Assembly: GCA_023416965.1 (NCBI GenBank)
Contig: JAEZGJ010000116.1
Location: 1 to 12,917 of the forward strand
DNA length: 12,917 nt
Direction: 5' to 3'
From: Pseudomonadota bacterium
GTDB lineage: Bacteria; Pseudomonadota; Alphaproteobacteria; Rhizobiales; Phreatobacteraceae
Shown one piece after another: positions 6,771 to 12,917 of this stretch. The position numbers were made by a program, and so were the translations under genes. Position 1 is the stretch's first letter, and every line of letters begins with the position of its first letter. The notes beneath the pieces are model-generated. The model worked only from the letters and a program-made list of their open reading frames with translations. It searched no databases and was not told the DNA's origin.

Positions 6771-6799
6771 CATTTAGTTGCAGATGCAACTATCGTCAA
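6771..6799 (-). promoter_or_regulatory. Predicted hmgA promoter
   Basis: On the minus strand, TTGACG (6799-6794, five of six to the -35 consensus) is followed by exactly 17 bases and then TAAATG (6776-6771, a weak -10). Transcription would begin near 6764, giving a leader of about 20 bases that contains the GGAGGA ribosome binding site. The spacing and the strong -35 make this the best promoter match I see in the window. Position upstream of hmgA suggests it can be expressed independently of the MFS gene behind it. Confidence 0.6.
6775..6792. promoter_or_regulatory. Palindromic operator in the hmgA promoter, MarR-type appearance
   Basis: A perfect inverted repeat, TAGTTGCA-GA-TGCAACTA, two 8-bp arms separated by 2 bp, lies 33 bp upstream of the hmgA start. 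It fills nearly the whole spacer of the predicted promoter and touches the -10 box, so a bound protein would block RNA polymerase. TTGCA/TGCAA arms with a 2-bp centre are a common form of MarR-family operators, and aromatic-acid pathways are often controlled by such repressors that release DNA when the pathway compound binds. No second copy was found in the window and no regulator gene is present here; the regulator class is inference. Confidence 0.7.
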
Positions 6800-6833
6800 A
6801 CGGGTGGTCCTGCCGCGCCTCGCGCTTCGCGCC

Positions 6834-8060
6834 TCAGGCGAGGGCGTCGCGGCCGAAGCGCCGCTGCAGCATAGCCATGATGCCGAGCGCCACCAGCGCC
6901 GTCCCGAAGGCGAACAGCAGCGTCGCGGTCGGTCCGGCCTGACGCATCAGGAAGGCGAAGACCATGGGCGACATGGCGAAGGCGACATTGAGGGGCAGGT
7001 TCAGCCGCCCGCTCATGGTCGCGTAGGTCTCCTTGCCGAACAGGGCGAGGGGGGCGACGTTGCGCACCACGGTCATGGCGCCCGCCGACAGGCCGAAGGC
7101 GAGGACGAAGGCCACTGCAGCCGGCGCCGAGGCCGGTCCGAAGACCGGCAGGAGCATGGCGAAGGGCATCAGTGCGGTCGCGATGAGGCCGACGGTCAGG
7201 ATGCCGACGGCGCGGCCGAAGGTCATCTCGGCGAGGCGCGACGCCACCTGGGCCGGCCCCATCAGGCTGCCGACGAAGACGGCGAAGGCCAGGGGATGAC
7301 CAGACATGCGCAGCAGTTCGACGAGCTGCAGTGGAAGTCCCCAGGAGATGAAGCCGGTCAGCGAGAAGGTGCCGGCCATGAGGATGAAGGCGGCGCGCCG
7401 CCGCTCCGGGGCCAGTGCCGGTGATGGCGGCGTGCCGGCGGCATGGCGCGCCGGGCGATCCTCCGCGCGCGCCAGCGGCGCCACGAAAATGGCGTGGACC
7501 GGGGCGCAGACAGCGAGGTTGAGGGCTGCGAAGACGAGGCACATGCCGCGCCAGCCGAGCGCCGGCTCCAGCACGGTGCCGAGCGGCCAGAACACGCTGG
7601 AGGACAGGCCGCCGAGGAGCATGAGCAAGCCGATCGCCTGCCGCGCCTTGGGCCCGGCCATCTGCGCGATGGCGGCGGCCGGCGCCTGGGTCAGCACGAG
7701 CGGCATGCCGAGGCCGATCAGCATCCAGCCGAGGAGGTAGGTCTTCGTTCCCTGAGCATGGGCGATGGCGAGGAGGGCGAGGGTGAGGAACAGCGACCCC
7801 GCCACCATCGGCCAGCGTGCTCCATGGGCGTCCACCAGGCGGCCGAAACGCGGCGCCACGACTGCGCCGACCAGCAGCATCACCGTGACCCCGCCGAAGA
7901 TCGCCTCGGTCGGCATGGCGAGCTCGCGCGCCAGCGGCCCGGCGAGCATGGGCGGCAGCCAGAAGGTCGTTCCCCAGCCGATGATCTGGGTCAGCGCCAG
8001 TGGCGCCGCCAGCGGCAGGAGGCGGATGCTGTCGGGCTTGAGCAGGGCGGGATCGGGCAT
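6834..8060 (-). CDS. MFS transporter
   Basis: A 408-residue major facilitator superfamily inner-membrane protein with twelve predicted helices and a basic, proline-rich central loop (about residues 197-225). The cytoplasmic motif between helices 2 and 3 is recognisable as 'GRLVDAHGARW' (73-83), a form of the MFS motif A. The first helix begins at 'LTQIIGWGTTFWLPPMLAGPL', a pattern seen in MFS proteins annotated as small organic-solute carriers; the substrate is not deducible. The start ATG at 8060 lacks a clear ribosome binding site and is the least certain part. It ends 92 bp before hmgA on the same strand, and the hmgA promoter and operator lie in that gap. Read-through could link the two genes, and uptake or efflux of an aromatic compound is a reasonable guess from the neighbour. 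Confidence 0.87.
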   Translation of the reverse strand: MPDPALLKPDSIRLLPLAAPLALTQIIGWGTTFWLPPMLAGPLARELAMPTEAIFGGVTVMLLVGAVVAPRFGRLVDAHGARWPMVAGSLFLTLALLAIAHAQGTKTYLLGWMLIGLGMPLVLTQAPAAAIAQMAGPKARQAIGLLMLLGGLSSSVFWPLGTVLEPALGWRGMCLVFAALNLAVCAPVHAIFVAPLARAEDRPARHAAGTPPSPALAPERRRAAFILMAGTFSLTGFISWGLPLQLVELLRMSGHPLAFAVFVGSLMGPAQVASRLAEMTFGRAVGILTVGLIATALMPFAMLLPVFGPASAPAAVAFVLAFGLSAGAMTVVRNVAPLALFGKETYATMSGRLNLPLNVAFAMSPMVFAFLMRQAGPTATLLFAFGTALVALGIMAMLQRRFGRDALA

Positions 8061-8217
8061 GAAGCGGGCGGACGCTACCGGTCGAGGATCCGCACGGGCA
8101 CCGATGCGGGGTCAAGGATCAAGCCGGCAACTCGGCCGCGCCACAAGCGCCGTCGGTGCACGGCAGACCGGCGCCTCTTGATCCCGCCGCGCAAATGTGG
8201 TCACTCGCCGTCTCGGC

Positions 8218-8291
8218 GCGGGTATAGCTCAATGGTAGAGCAGCAGCCTTCCAAGCTGAATACGCGGGTTCGATTCCCGCTACCCGCTCCA
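8218..8291 (+). tRNA. tRNA-Gly(TCC)
   Basis: A complete 74-base tRNA with encoded CCA. The acceptor stem is GCGGGTA pairing with TACCCGC, the D arm GCTC/GAGC, the T arm GCGGG-TTCGATT-CCCGC, the discriminator base T, and CCA at 8289-8291. The anticodon loop CTTCCAA (8248-8254) puts TCC at 8250-8252, decoding GGA and GGG glycine codons. The outermost anticodon-stem pair is a G-A mismatch (8243/8259); the other four pair normally. It faces the 3' end of cysNC with 17 bp between. No integrase or repeated 3' end is nearby, so nothing suggests use as an attachment site here. Confidence 0.96.
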
Positions 8292-8308
8292 GTTCCCCGT
8301 CGGCTCCG

Positions 8309-10177
8309 TCAATCCTGTGGCCACATCGCGTCGAGATGGGCGAGGATCCGTTCCGCGCAGTCTTCGGCCGAGAGGTGCTGGGTCTCCAGCCGCAGGTCCG
8401 GAGCGTCGGGAGCCTCGTAGGCGTTCCCGATGCCGGTGAAGCGGGGCAGCGAGCCCGCTATCGCCCGCGCATACATGCCCTTCGGGTCGCGGCTCCGGCA
8501 GACCTCCAGCGGCGCATCGACGAAGACCTCGACGAAGCGGTCGGTGCCGACCGTCTCCCGTGCCCTCTCCCGGTCGGCGCGGAAGGGCGAGATCAGCGCC
8601 ACCACGACGATCAGCCCGGCATCGGCCATGAGCGCCGCAACATGCGCGATGCGGCGGACATTCTCGCTGCGGTCGGCGTCGGAGAAGCCGAGGTCGGCGG
8701 CGAGCCCCTGGCGAAGGTTGTCGCCGTCGAGCACTGCTGCGTGCCGACCGAGGGCGTGGAGCCTGCGGTCGACGAGGTCGGCGATGGTGCTCTTGCCGGC
8801 CCCGGAAAGGCCGGTGAGCCAGACCACCCGCGGCCTCTGGCCCATGGCGCGGGCCCTGTCGGCCGGCGTGATGGCCATCGCCTGCCACGGGGTGTCGCGG
8901 TTCTGCCGTTCGATCGAGAGCACGATTCCGGCGGCGACGGTGCGGCGGCTCGCGCGGTCGATGAGGATGAAGGCACCGAGCCGGCGGTTCTCCGCGAAGG
9001 CGAGGACGGGCAGGGGCGTCGCCAGCTGCAGCCGCGCCACCGCAATGTCGTTGGCGGCAAGGTCCGCATCGAGCGCCGTCACCGCGAGGGCGTTGAGGTC
9101 GAGCCGGCCCTCGAGACGCGTCACCGTCGCACCGCCGCGGGCGGTGCCGATCTCCACGTCGTAGCTGCGGCGTGGATGCAGAGGCTCCGGCGACAGCCAT
9201 ACGAAGCGGATCCGCAACTGCGTGGCGAGCGGCACCTGCCGCCCGCCGGACAGGACGGAGCCGCGGCCGAGATCGAGTTCTGGCGCCAAGGCGCCCGCCA
9301 CGGCCTCTCCCCCGCGGGCGTCCTCCACCGGCTCGCCCGCTGACCAGAGGCCCGTCACCGTCGCCTCGAAACCGCCGTCGCTGCGCAGCACCTGGCCGCG
9401 GGTGATGCGCCCCGCGGCAACCTCGCCGAAGGACACGCGGCCGCCGCCGTCGAGCCGGCCGGTCAGCGCCACGGGGAGCAGCGCGCCGCCGTCGCCGGAA
9501 GGCGGCGCTTCCGGCACGAAGGTCTCCAGCGCCTCCAGCAGGGTGGGTCCGGAATGCCAGTCCATGGCGGCGCTGCGGGAGACGACATTGTCGCCGTGGC
9601 GGGCGGAAACCGGCACGAGCGCGGCCACCCTGAGGCCGAGGCTGGCGGCCAGCGCCTTCAGCTCCGCGGCGATCGCGGCGAAGGGCGCCTGCTCCCGCCC
9701 GACCAGGTCCATCTTGTTCACCGCCACGACGACGTCGCCCACGCCGAACAGCGCTGCGATGGCCATGTGCCGGCGTGTCTGCGGCTGGACGCCGTCGCGG
9801 GCCGATACCACCACCACGGCCAGCTGCGTCTGCGAGGCGGCGGCGGCCTGGTTGCGGGTATACTGCTCGTGGCCAGGCGCGTCGGCGATCAGGAACGAGC
9901 GGCGGGGGGTGGCGAAATAGCGATAGGCGACGTCGATGGTGATACCCTGCTCGCGCTCGGCCTTGAGGCCGTCGACGAGGAAGGAGAGGTCGAGCTCCCC
10001 CGTCGGGCCGGCCCGCAACGCCTCGGCGAGATGGTCCTCGAAGACTGCGCCCGATTCGTAGAGCAGGCGGCCGATCAGCGTGCTCTTGCCGTCGTCCACC
10101 GCACCACATGTCATGAAGCGCAGGCGCGGCAGGCCGAGTGGGTCGGGAAGCGCGCCGGGCGCGGAAGCGGAGGCCAT
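8309..10177 (-). CDS. cysN: Sulfate adenylyltransferase subunit 1 / adenylylsulfate kinase fusion (CysN-CysC, NodQ-type)
   Basis: A 622-residue bifunctional cytoplasmic enzyme. The N-terminal GTPase works with CysD to make adenosine 5'-phosphosulfate (APS) from ATP and sulfate, using GTP hydrolysis; the C-terminal APS kinase phosphorylates APS to PAPS. Seen in the GTPase: P-loop 'GAVDDGKST' (25-33), 'GITID' switch (78-82), 'DAPGHEQYTRN' (99-109) and 'NKMD' (154-157), then beta-barrel domains. APS kinase from about 445: P-loop 'GLSGAGKST' (456-464), 'DGDNLR' (484-489), 'GFSDADRSENVRR' and 'ISPFRADR'. The length matches rhizobial NodQ/CysNC proteins rather than the 475-residue E. coli CysN. The start ATG (10177) shares its A with the cysD stop codon (TGATG), showing translational coupling, with GAGGG nine bases upstream. 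It is the last gene of the cysG-cysD-cysNC operon. Confidence 0.96.
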   Translation of the reverse strand: MASASAPGALPDPLGLPRLRFMTCGAVDDGKSTLIGRLLYESGAVFEDHLAEALRAGPTGELDLSFLVDGLKAEREQGITIDVAYRYFATPRRSFLIADAPGHEQYTRNQAAAASQTQLAVVVVSARDGVQPQTRRHMAIAALFGVGDVVVAVNKMDLVGREQAPFAAIAAELKALAASLGLRVAALVPVSARHGDNVVSRSAAMDWHSGPTLLEALETFVPEAPPSGDGGALLPVALTGRLDGGGRVSFGEVAAGRITRGQVLRSDGGFEATVTGLWSAGEPVEDARGGEAVAGALAPELDLGRGSVLSGGRQVPLATQLRIRFVWLSPEPLHPRRSYDVEIGTARGGATVTRLEGRLDLNALAVTALDADLAANDIAVARLQLATPLPVLAFAENRRLGAFILIDRASRRTVAAGIVLSIERQNRDTPWQAMAITPADRARAMGQRPRVVWLTGLSGAGKSTIADLVDRRLHALGRHAAVLDGDNLRQGLAADLGFSDADRSENVRRIAHVAALMADAGLIVVVALISPFRADRERARETVGTDRFVEVFVDAPLEVCRSRDPKGMYARAIAGSLPRFTGIGNAYEAPDAPDLRLETQHLSAEDCAERILAHLDAMWPQD

Positions 10178-11070
10178 CAGAAATAGCCCTCGCGCTTCTT
10201 GTCCTCCATCGACGAGCCGACATGGTCGATGATGCGGCCGACGCGCTCGGAGCTGCGCGTCGCCAGCAGCTCGGCGATGACGGCCGGCACGTCTGCGGCG
10301 GCCGACTCGACGGCCGCCGTCAACGGATAGCAGCCGAGGGTGCGAAAACGGACTGTCGCGGTCTCCACCCTCTCCCCGGGCTGCAGCCTGAAACGGGCGT
10401 CGTCGACCATGATCATCTGCCCGCCACGGCGAACGACCGGACGCGGGGCGGCAAAATAGAGCGGCACGACCGGAATGCCCTCGGCGAGGATGTAGCGCCA
10501 CACGTCCAGCTCGGTCCAGTTCGACAGGGGGAAGCAGCGCATGGTGGCGCCGGGCTCCAGCAGCGTGTTGTAGAGCCCGAAGAATTCCGGCCTCTGGTGG
10601 CGCGGGTCCCAGACATGGCCGGGCTCGCGCAGCGAGAAGACCCGCTCCTTGGCCCGGGAGCGCTCTTCGTCCCGGCGGGCGCCGCCGATGGCCACATCGA
10701 AGCCGTGGCGGTCGATCGCCTCGCGGAGCGGCACCGTCTTCATCGCCGCCGTATAGGTGGAGGCGTCGACGTCGAAGGGGTTCATGCCGCCGGCTATGGC
10801 CTCGTGGTTGGTGGCGACGATCAGCTCGGCGCCGGTCCGCGCCACCAGCGCGTCGCGGAAGACGACCATCTCGCGGAACTTCCAGGTCGTGTCGACGTGC
10901 ATGAGCGGCATGGGCAGCCGCGCCGGGGCAAAGGCCTTGCGTGCCAGGTGATGGAGGACCGAAGAGTCCTTGCCGATCGAATAGAGCAAAACCGGCCGTG
11001 CGAATCGTGCCCGCGCCTCCCGCAGGATGGCGATGGCTTCCGCCTCCAGGGCTTTGAGATGGGCATCCAT
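10177..11070 (-). CDS. cysD: Sulfate adenylyltransferase subunit 2
   Basis: The catalytic ATP-sulfurylase subunit: with CysN it forms APS and pyrophosphate from ATP and sulfate, the first step of sulfate assimilation. It has 297 residues, very close to the 302 of E. coli CysD. Directly seen are the PP-loop 'SIGKDSS' (31-37), the segment 'HVDTTWKFREMVVFRD', 'GGARRDEERSRAKERVFS' which contacts the nucleotide, 'RCFPLSNWTELDVW' and the characteristic end 'KKREGYF'. The ATG at 11070 starts 11 bp after the cysG stop; no strong ribosome binding site is visible, so translation may depend on coupling with cysG. The stop TGA overlaps the cysN start by one base. The rhizobial name NodP applies to specialised copies; the cysG neighbour argues for the housekeeping role. 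Confidence 0.97.
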   Translation of the reverse strand: MDAHLKALEAEAIAILREARARFARPVLLYSIGKDSSVLHHLARKAFAPARLPMPLMHVDTTWKFREMVVFRDALVARTGAELIVATNHEAIAGGMNPFDVDASTYTAAMKTVPLREAIDRHGFDVAIGGARRDEERSRAKERVFSLREPGHVWDPRHQRPEFFGLYNTLLEPGATMRCFPLSNWTELDVWRYILAEGIPVVPLYFAAPRPVVRRGGQMIMVDDARFRLQPGERVETATVRFRTLGCYPLTAAVESAAADVPAVIAELLATRSSERVGRIIDHVGSSMEDKKREGYF

Positions 11071-11081
11071 GCGAGCGGCGG

Positions 11082-12542
11082 TCAGGCGGGCACGGCGGCG
11101 TCCGCCGCGGCGGCGCCCGCCGCGCAGGGCGCCCGCACCGCCTCTCCGATGATCACCAGGACCGGGAGGGCCGCCGGCAGGTCCTCCACCTCGTCCGGAA
11201 GGTCGGCGATGGCGGCGGCGACGTGAACCTCCTCGGGCCGCGTCGCGGCGGCGATGGCGAGGGCAGGGGTGGCACCGTCCAGGCCTGAATCCATGGCCCG
11301 CGCGGCAAACCGGCGCAGCGTGTGGCGCGGCATGTAGATGATCGTTGTCGCCGCCGGATCGGCGATGGCGGACCAGTTGATGCTCTCCGGCAACTCGCCC
11401 TTGCGGCTGTGGCCGGTGACGAATTGCAGGCGCTGGGCGAAGTCGCGGTCGGTCAGCGACAGGCCGAGCACCGAGGCGGCGCCTTGGGCGGCGGTGATTC
11501 CCGGCACGATGGCGAAGGGCACCCCCGCCGCGCGGCAGGCCGCCATCTCCTCGTTGGCGCGCCCGAAAATGGCGGGGTCGCCGCTCTTCAGGCGCACCAC
11601 CGTGCGCCCCTCGCGGGCGAGCGAGACCATGAGCTCGTTGATGTCGGCCTGGCTGACCGAGGGCCCGTGGCCGACCTTGCCGACGGCGACGCGGCGGGCC
11701 TCGCGGCGGGCAAGCTCCAGCACGCCTCCGGTGATGAGGTTGTCGTAGAGGATGACGTCGGCGGATTGCAGGGCGCGCAGAGCCTTCAGCGTCAGGAGGT
11801 CGGGATCGCCCGGGCCGGCGCCGACGAGCAGCACGCGCCCCTCCGCCGGTGCCGCCTGCTGGCGGTCGAGATCGGCGAGAAGCGCGTCCCTGTCGGCTTC
11901 CGCAGGGACGCGTTCGGGCGCGGCGAAGGCGAGGTCGGTGAAGCGCTGCCAGAAGGCGCGGCGGAGGGCGAAGGCGGCGCCCCGCGCCTGCACCAGCGGC
12001 CGCCAGTCGCGTGCCGCCTGTGCCCAGGCCTGCAGACCCTGCGGCAGCAGCGCCTCGATGCGGGCGCGCACCGCCTGGCCGAAGACCGGCGCCGCTCCGT
12101 CCGTGGAGATGGCGACGAGCAGCGGCGAGCGGTTGACGAGGGCCCCGAACTGGGCGTCGCAATAGGCGGGACGGTCGACCACGTTGACGACGGCGCCGGC
12201 GGCATGGGCGGCCGCCGCGAAGGCCGCCGCCTCCTCGTCGGTCTCGACATCGGCGACGGCGAGCGCGGCCCCGGCGAGGTCGCCGGGCTCCCAGGGCCGC
12301 CCGTGGACGTGCACGGCGCCGCCTTCGGAGGCCGCAACGGGGTGGAATCGGCGGGGAGCGGCGGGCGCGAAGACGTGGAGGTCGGCGCCGGCCGCGGCGA
12401 GCAGTTCCGCCTTCCATGCGGCGCCCTCGCTGTCGCCGGCCAGCACCACGCGCCGTCCGCGCAGCTTGTGGAAGAGCGGCAGGGTCGCGATGGCGCCGAT
12501 GCGCGCAGGCTCTGTTGCGCGGGGCGCGGCGGACGCGGTCAT
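11082..12542 (-). CDS. cysG: Siroheme synthase (precorrin-2 dehydrogenase/ferrochelatase and uroporphyrinogen-III methyltransferase)
   Basis: A 486-residue trifunctional enzyme that makes siroheme, the prosthetic group of sulfite and nitrite reductases, from uroporphyrinogen III. The N-terminal dehydrogenase/chelatase part (about 20-230) begins 'LPLFHKLRGRRVVLAGDSEGAAWKAELL', where the usual GGG nucleotide loop is reduced to GDSEG. D123 in 'NVVDRP' aligns with the catalytic Asp of enterobacterial CysG. The position of its phosphorylated Ser is Thr (T147, in 'ISTDGAAPV'). The SAM methyltransferase part (about 236-470) has 'VGAGPGDPDLLTLKAL' (240-255), 'YDNLI', 'VRLKSGDPAIFGR' (316-328), 'VPGITAAQGAAS' and 'YMPRHTL'. 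A short Ala-rich tail follows. AGGGAG sits four to five bases before the ATG. It is the first gene of the cysG-cysD-cysNC operon and is divergent from tuf. Confidence 0.95.
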   Translation of the reverse strand: MTASAAPRATEPARIGAIATLPLFHKLRGRRVVLAGDSEGAAWKAELLAAAGADLHVFAPAAPRRFHPVAASEGGAVHVHGRPWEPGDLAGAALAVADVETDEEAAAFAAAAHAAGAVVNVVDRPAYCDAQFGALVNRSPLLVAISTDGAAPVFGQAVRARIEALLPQGLQAWAQAARDWRPLVQARGAAFALRRAFWQRFTDLAFAAPERVPAEADRDALLADLDRQQAAPAEGRVLLVGAGPGDPDLLTLKALRALQSADVILYDNLITGGVLELARREARRVAVGKVGHGPSVSQADINELMVSLAREGRTVVRLKSGDPAIFGRANEEMAACRAAGVPFAIVPGITAAQGAASVLGLSLTDRDFAQRLQFVTGHSRKGELPESINWSAIADPAATTIIYMPRHTLRRFAARAMDSGLDGATPALAIAAATRPEEVHVAAAIADLPDEVEDLPAALPVLVIIGEAVRAPCAAGAAAADAAVPA

Positions 12543-12790
12543 GGCGCTCCCTGACGGTGGCGGACGGGATCATGGGCCGGCGCGAGGCGGCCCGGCAATC
12601 TTGAAGAGCGGCCGGCCAGGACGCAAGTGCTGCGCGTTCCCGGGATCCGCGCCATACGGACGGATCGGCCCGCCCGCGCGCCATGTCGCGCCCTCTCCTC
12701 CAATTTGCACTTGAACAGAACTGCGAAAACCCGTAACCGACCGCCCACCGCGGGCACGCCCGTATTTTGGCAGCCGAAGGACCACGACCG
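12543..12790. promoter_or_regulatory. Divergent cysG/tuf intergenic region
   Basis: A 248-bp non-coding gap serving two promoters. For tuf a possible pair is TTGAAC (12711-12716), 17 bases, TAACCG (12734-12739); the -10 match is poor and this is tentative. The tuf leader has a short palindrome CGGGCACGCCCG (12751-12762) followed by TATTTT, and the ribosome binding site AAGGA (12777-12781) nine bases before the start. For cysG I see the AGGGAG site next to the ATG but no convincing promoter. No riboswitch fold or cysteine-rich leader peptide was recognised. Confidence 0.4.
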
Positions 12791-12917
12791 ATGGCCAAGG
12801 AAAAGTTCGAACGCACGAAGCCGCATTGCAACATCGGCACGATTGGTCACGTCGACCATGGCAAGACGTCCCTGACGGCTGCGATCACGAAGGTGCTTGC
12901 CGAGTCGGGCGGCGCGA
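12791..12917 (+). CDS. tuf: Elongation factor Tu, 3' truncated
   Basis: The first 42 residues of EF-Tu, the GTPase that delivers aminoacyl-tRNA to the ribosome; the rest lies beyond the window. The start 'MAKEKFERTKPHCNIGTIGH' leads into the G1 P-loop 'GHVDHGKTSLT' and 'AAITKVLAE', typical of alphaproteobacteria. ATG at 12791 has AAGGA nine bases upstream. The upstream neighbour is the divergent cysG rather than fusA, so this is probably not the str-operon copy; in many alphaproteobacteria a second tuf lies ahead of tRNA-Trp, secE and nusG, which would be expected just to the right. That placement is inference. Fewer strings of G/C third positions than the flanks fit a highly expressed, conserved gene. 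Confidence 0.98.
   Translation, partial: MAKEKFERTKPHCNIGTIGHVDHGKTSLTAAITKVLAESGGA

Noticed and set aside
8116..8184. Inverted repeat GGATCAAG (8116-8123) / CTTGATCC (8177-8184) between the MFS gene and the tRNA
   Set aside because: Only 8 bp with a 53-bp gap; a match of this size is expected by chance often enough in a gap of this length.
8218..8291. tRNA-Gly as the edge of an integrated island
   Set aside because: No integrase, no duplicated tRNA 3' end in the window, and both flanks are ordinary chromosomal genes.
12543..12790. Riboswitch or cysteine-rich leader peptide ahead of cysG
   Set aside because: No recognisable SAM or other riboswitch core was found, and no short minus-strand frame with a ribosome binding site and a Cys run exists there.
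10177..12840. Very long minus-strand open frame that appears to be one 887-residue protein
   Set aside because: Only its last 297 residues are CysD; the upstream part is the cysG region read in the wrong frame. The real CysD start is at 11070.
1..12917. CRISPR arrays, insertion sequences, toxin-antitoxin or phage-defence genes
   Set aside because: No regularly spaced repeats, transposase motifs, terminal repeats or defence-type domains were seen on either strand.

Overview
The window is a GC-rich (about 70% by eye), densely coding chromosomal segment, most likely from an alphaproteobacterium of the Hyphomicrobiales (Rhizobiales). The basis is the start of a typical alphaproteobacterial EF-Tu, a CysN-CysC (NodQ-type) fusion next to cysD and a fused siroheme synthase cysG, and a YcjF-family membrane protein. 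No species can be named from this alone. There are no insertion sequences, integrases, CRISPR arrays or phage genes. Every full-length gene reads through without a visible frameshift.

Layout: (1) 1-554, the 3' end of a YcjF/DUF697-family membrane protein (+), meeting head-on a small two-helix membrane protein of unknown function (-, 561-1205). (2) 1392-3959, an apparent three-gene operon (+): a PhzS-like FAD monooxygenase, a VOC/glyoxalase-fold protein and an EamA/DMT exporter. A cupin gene on the other strand (3960-4415) ends exactly where the exporter ends. (3) 4608-5288, a DUF2848 protein (+), facing hmgA, homogentisate 1,2-dioxygenase (-, 5377-6741). The short gap between them is packed with nested inverted repeats that could end both transcripts. 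Upstream of hmgA an 18-bp palindrome sits in the spacer of a good -35/-10 promoter, followed by an MFS transporter (-, 6834-8060). (4) 8218-8291, tRNA-Gly(TCC) (+). (5) 8309-12542, a sulfur-assimilation operon (-) transcribed cysG, cysD, cysNC. (6) 12791-12917, the start of tuf (+), divergent from cysG.

Two themes emerge. One is aromatic catabolism: HmgA opens the homogentisate ring (tyrosine/phenylalanine breakdown), a small-molecule transporter lies behind it, and a nearby set of monooxygenase, VOC, cupin, exporter and DUF2848 genes looks like oxidation and handling of an aromatic or heteroaromatic compound whose identity the sequence does not show. The other is sulfate activation. CysD with CysN makes APS, the fused CysC domain makes PAPS, and CysG makes the siroheme needed by sulfite reductase. 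The reductases themselves are not in the window.

The most distinctive signals are the operator-in-promoter architecture at hmgA, the partly repeated N-terminus of HmgA, the nested repeat cluster at 5296-5369, and the uncharacterised PhzS-like/VOC/DMT/cupin/DUF2848 neighbourhood.
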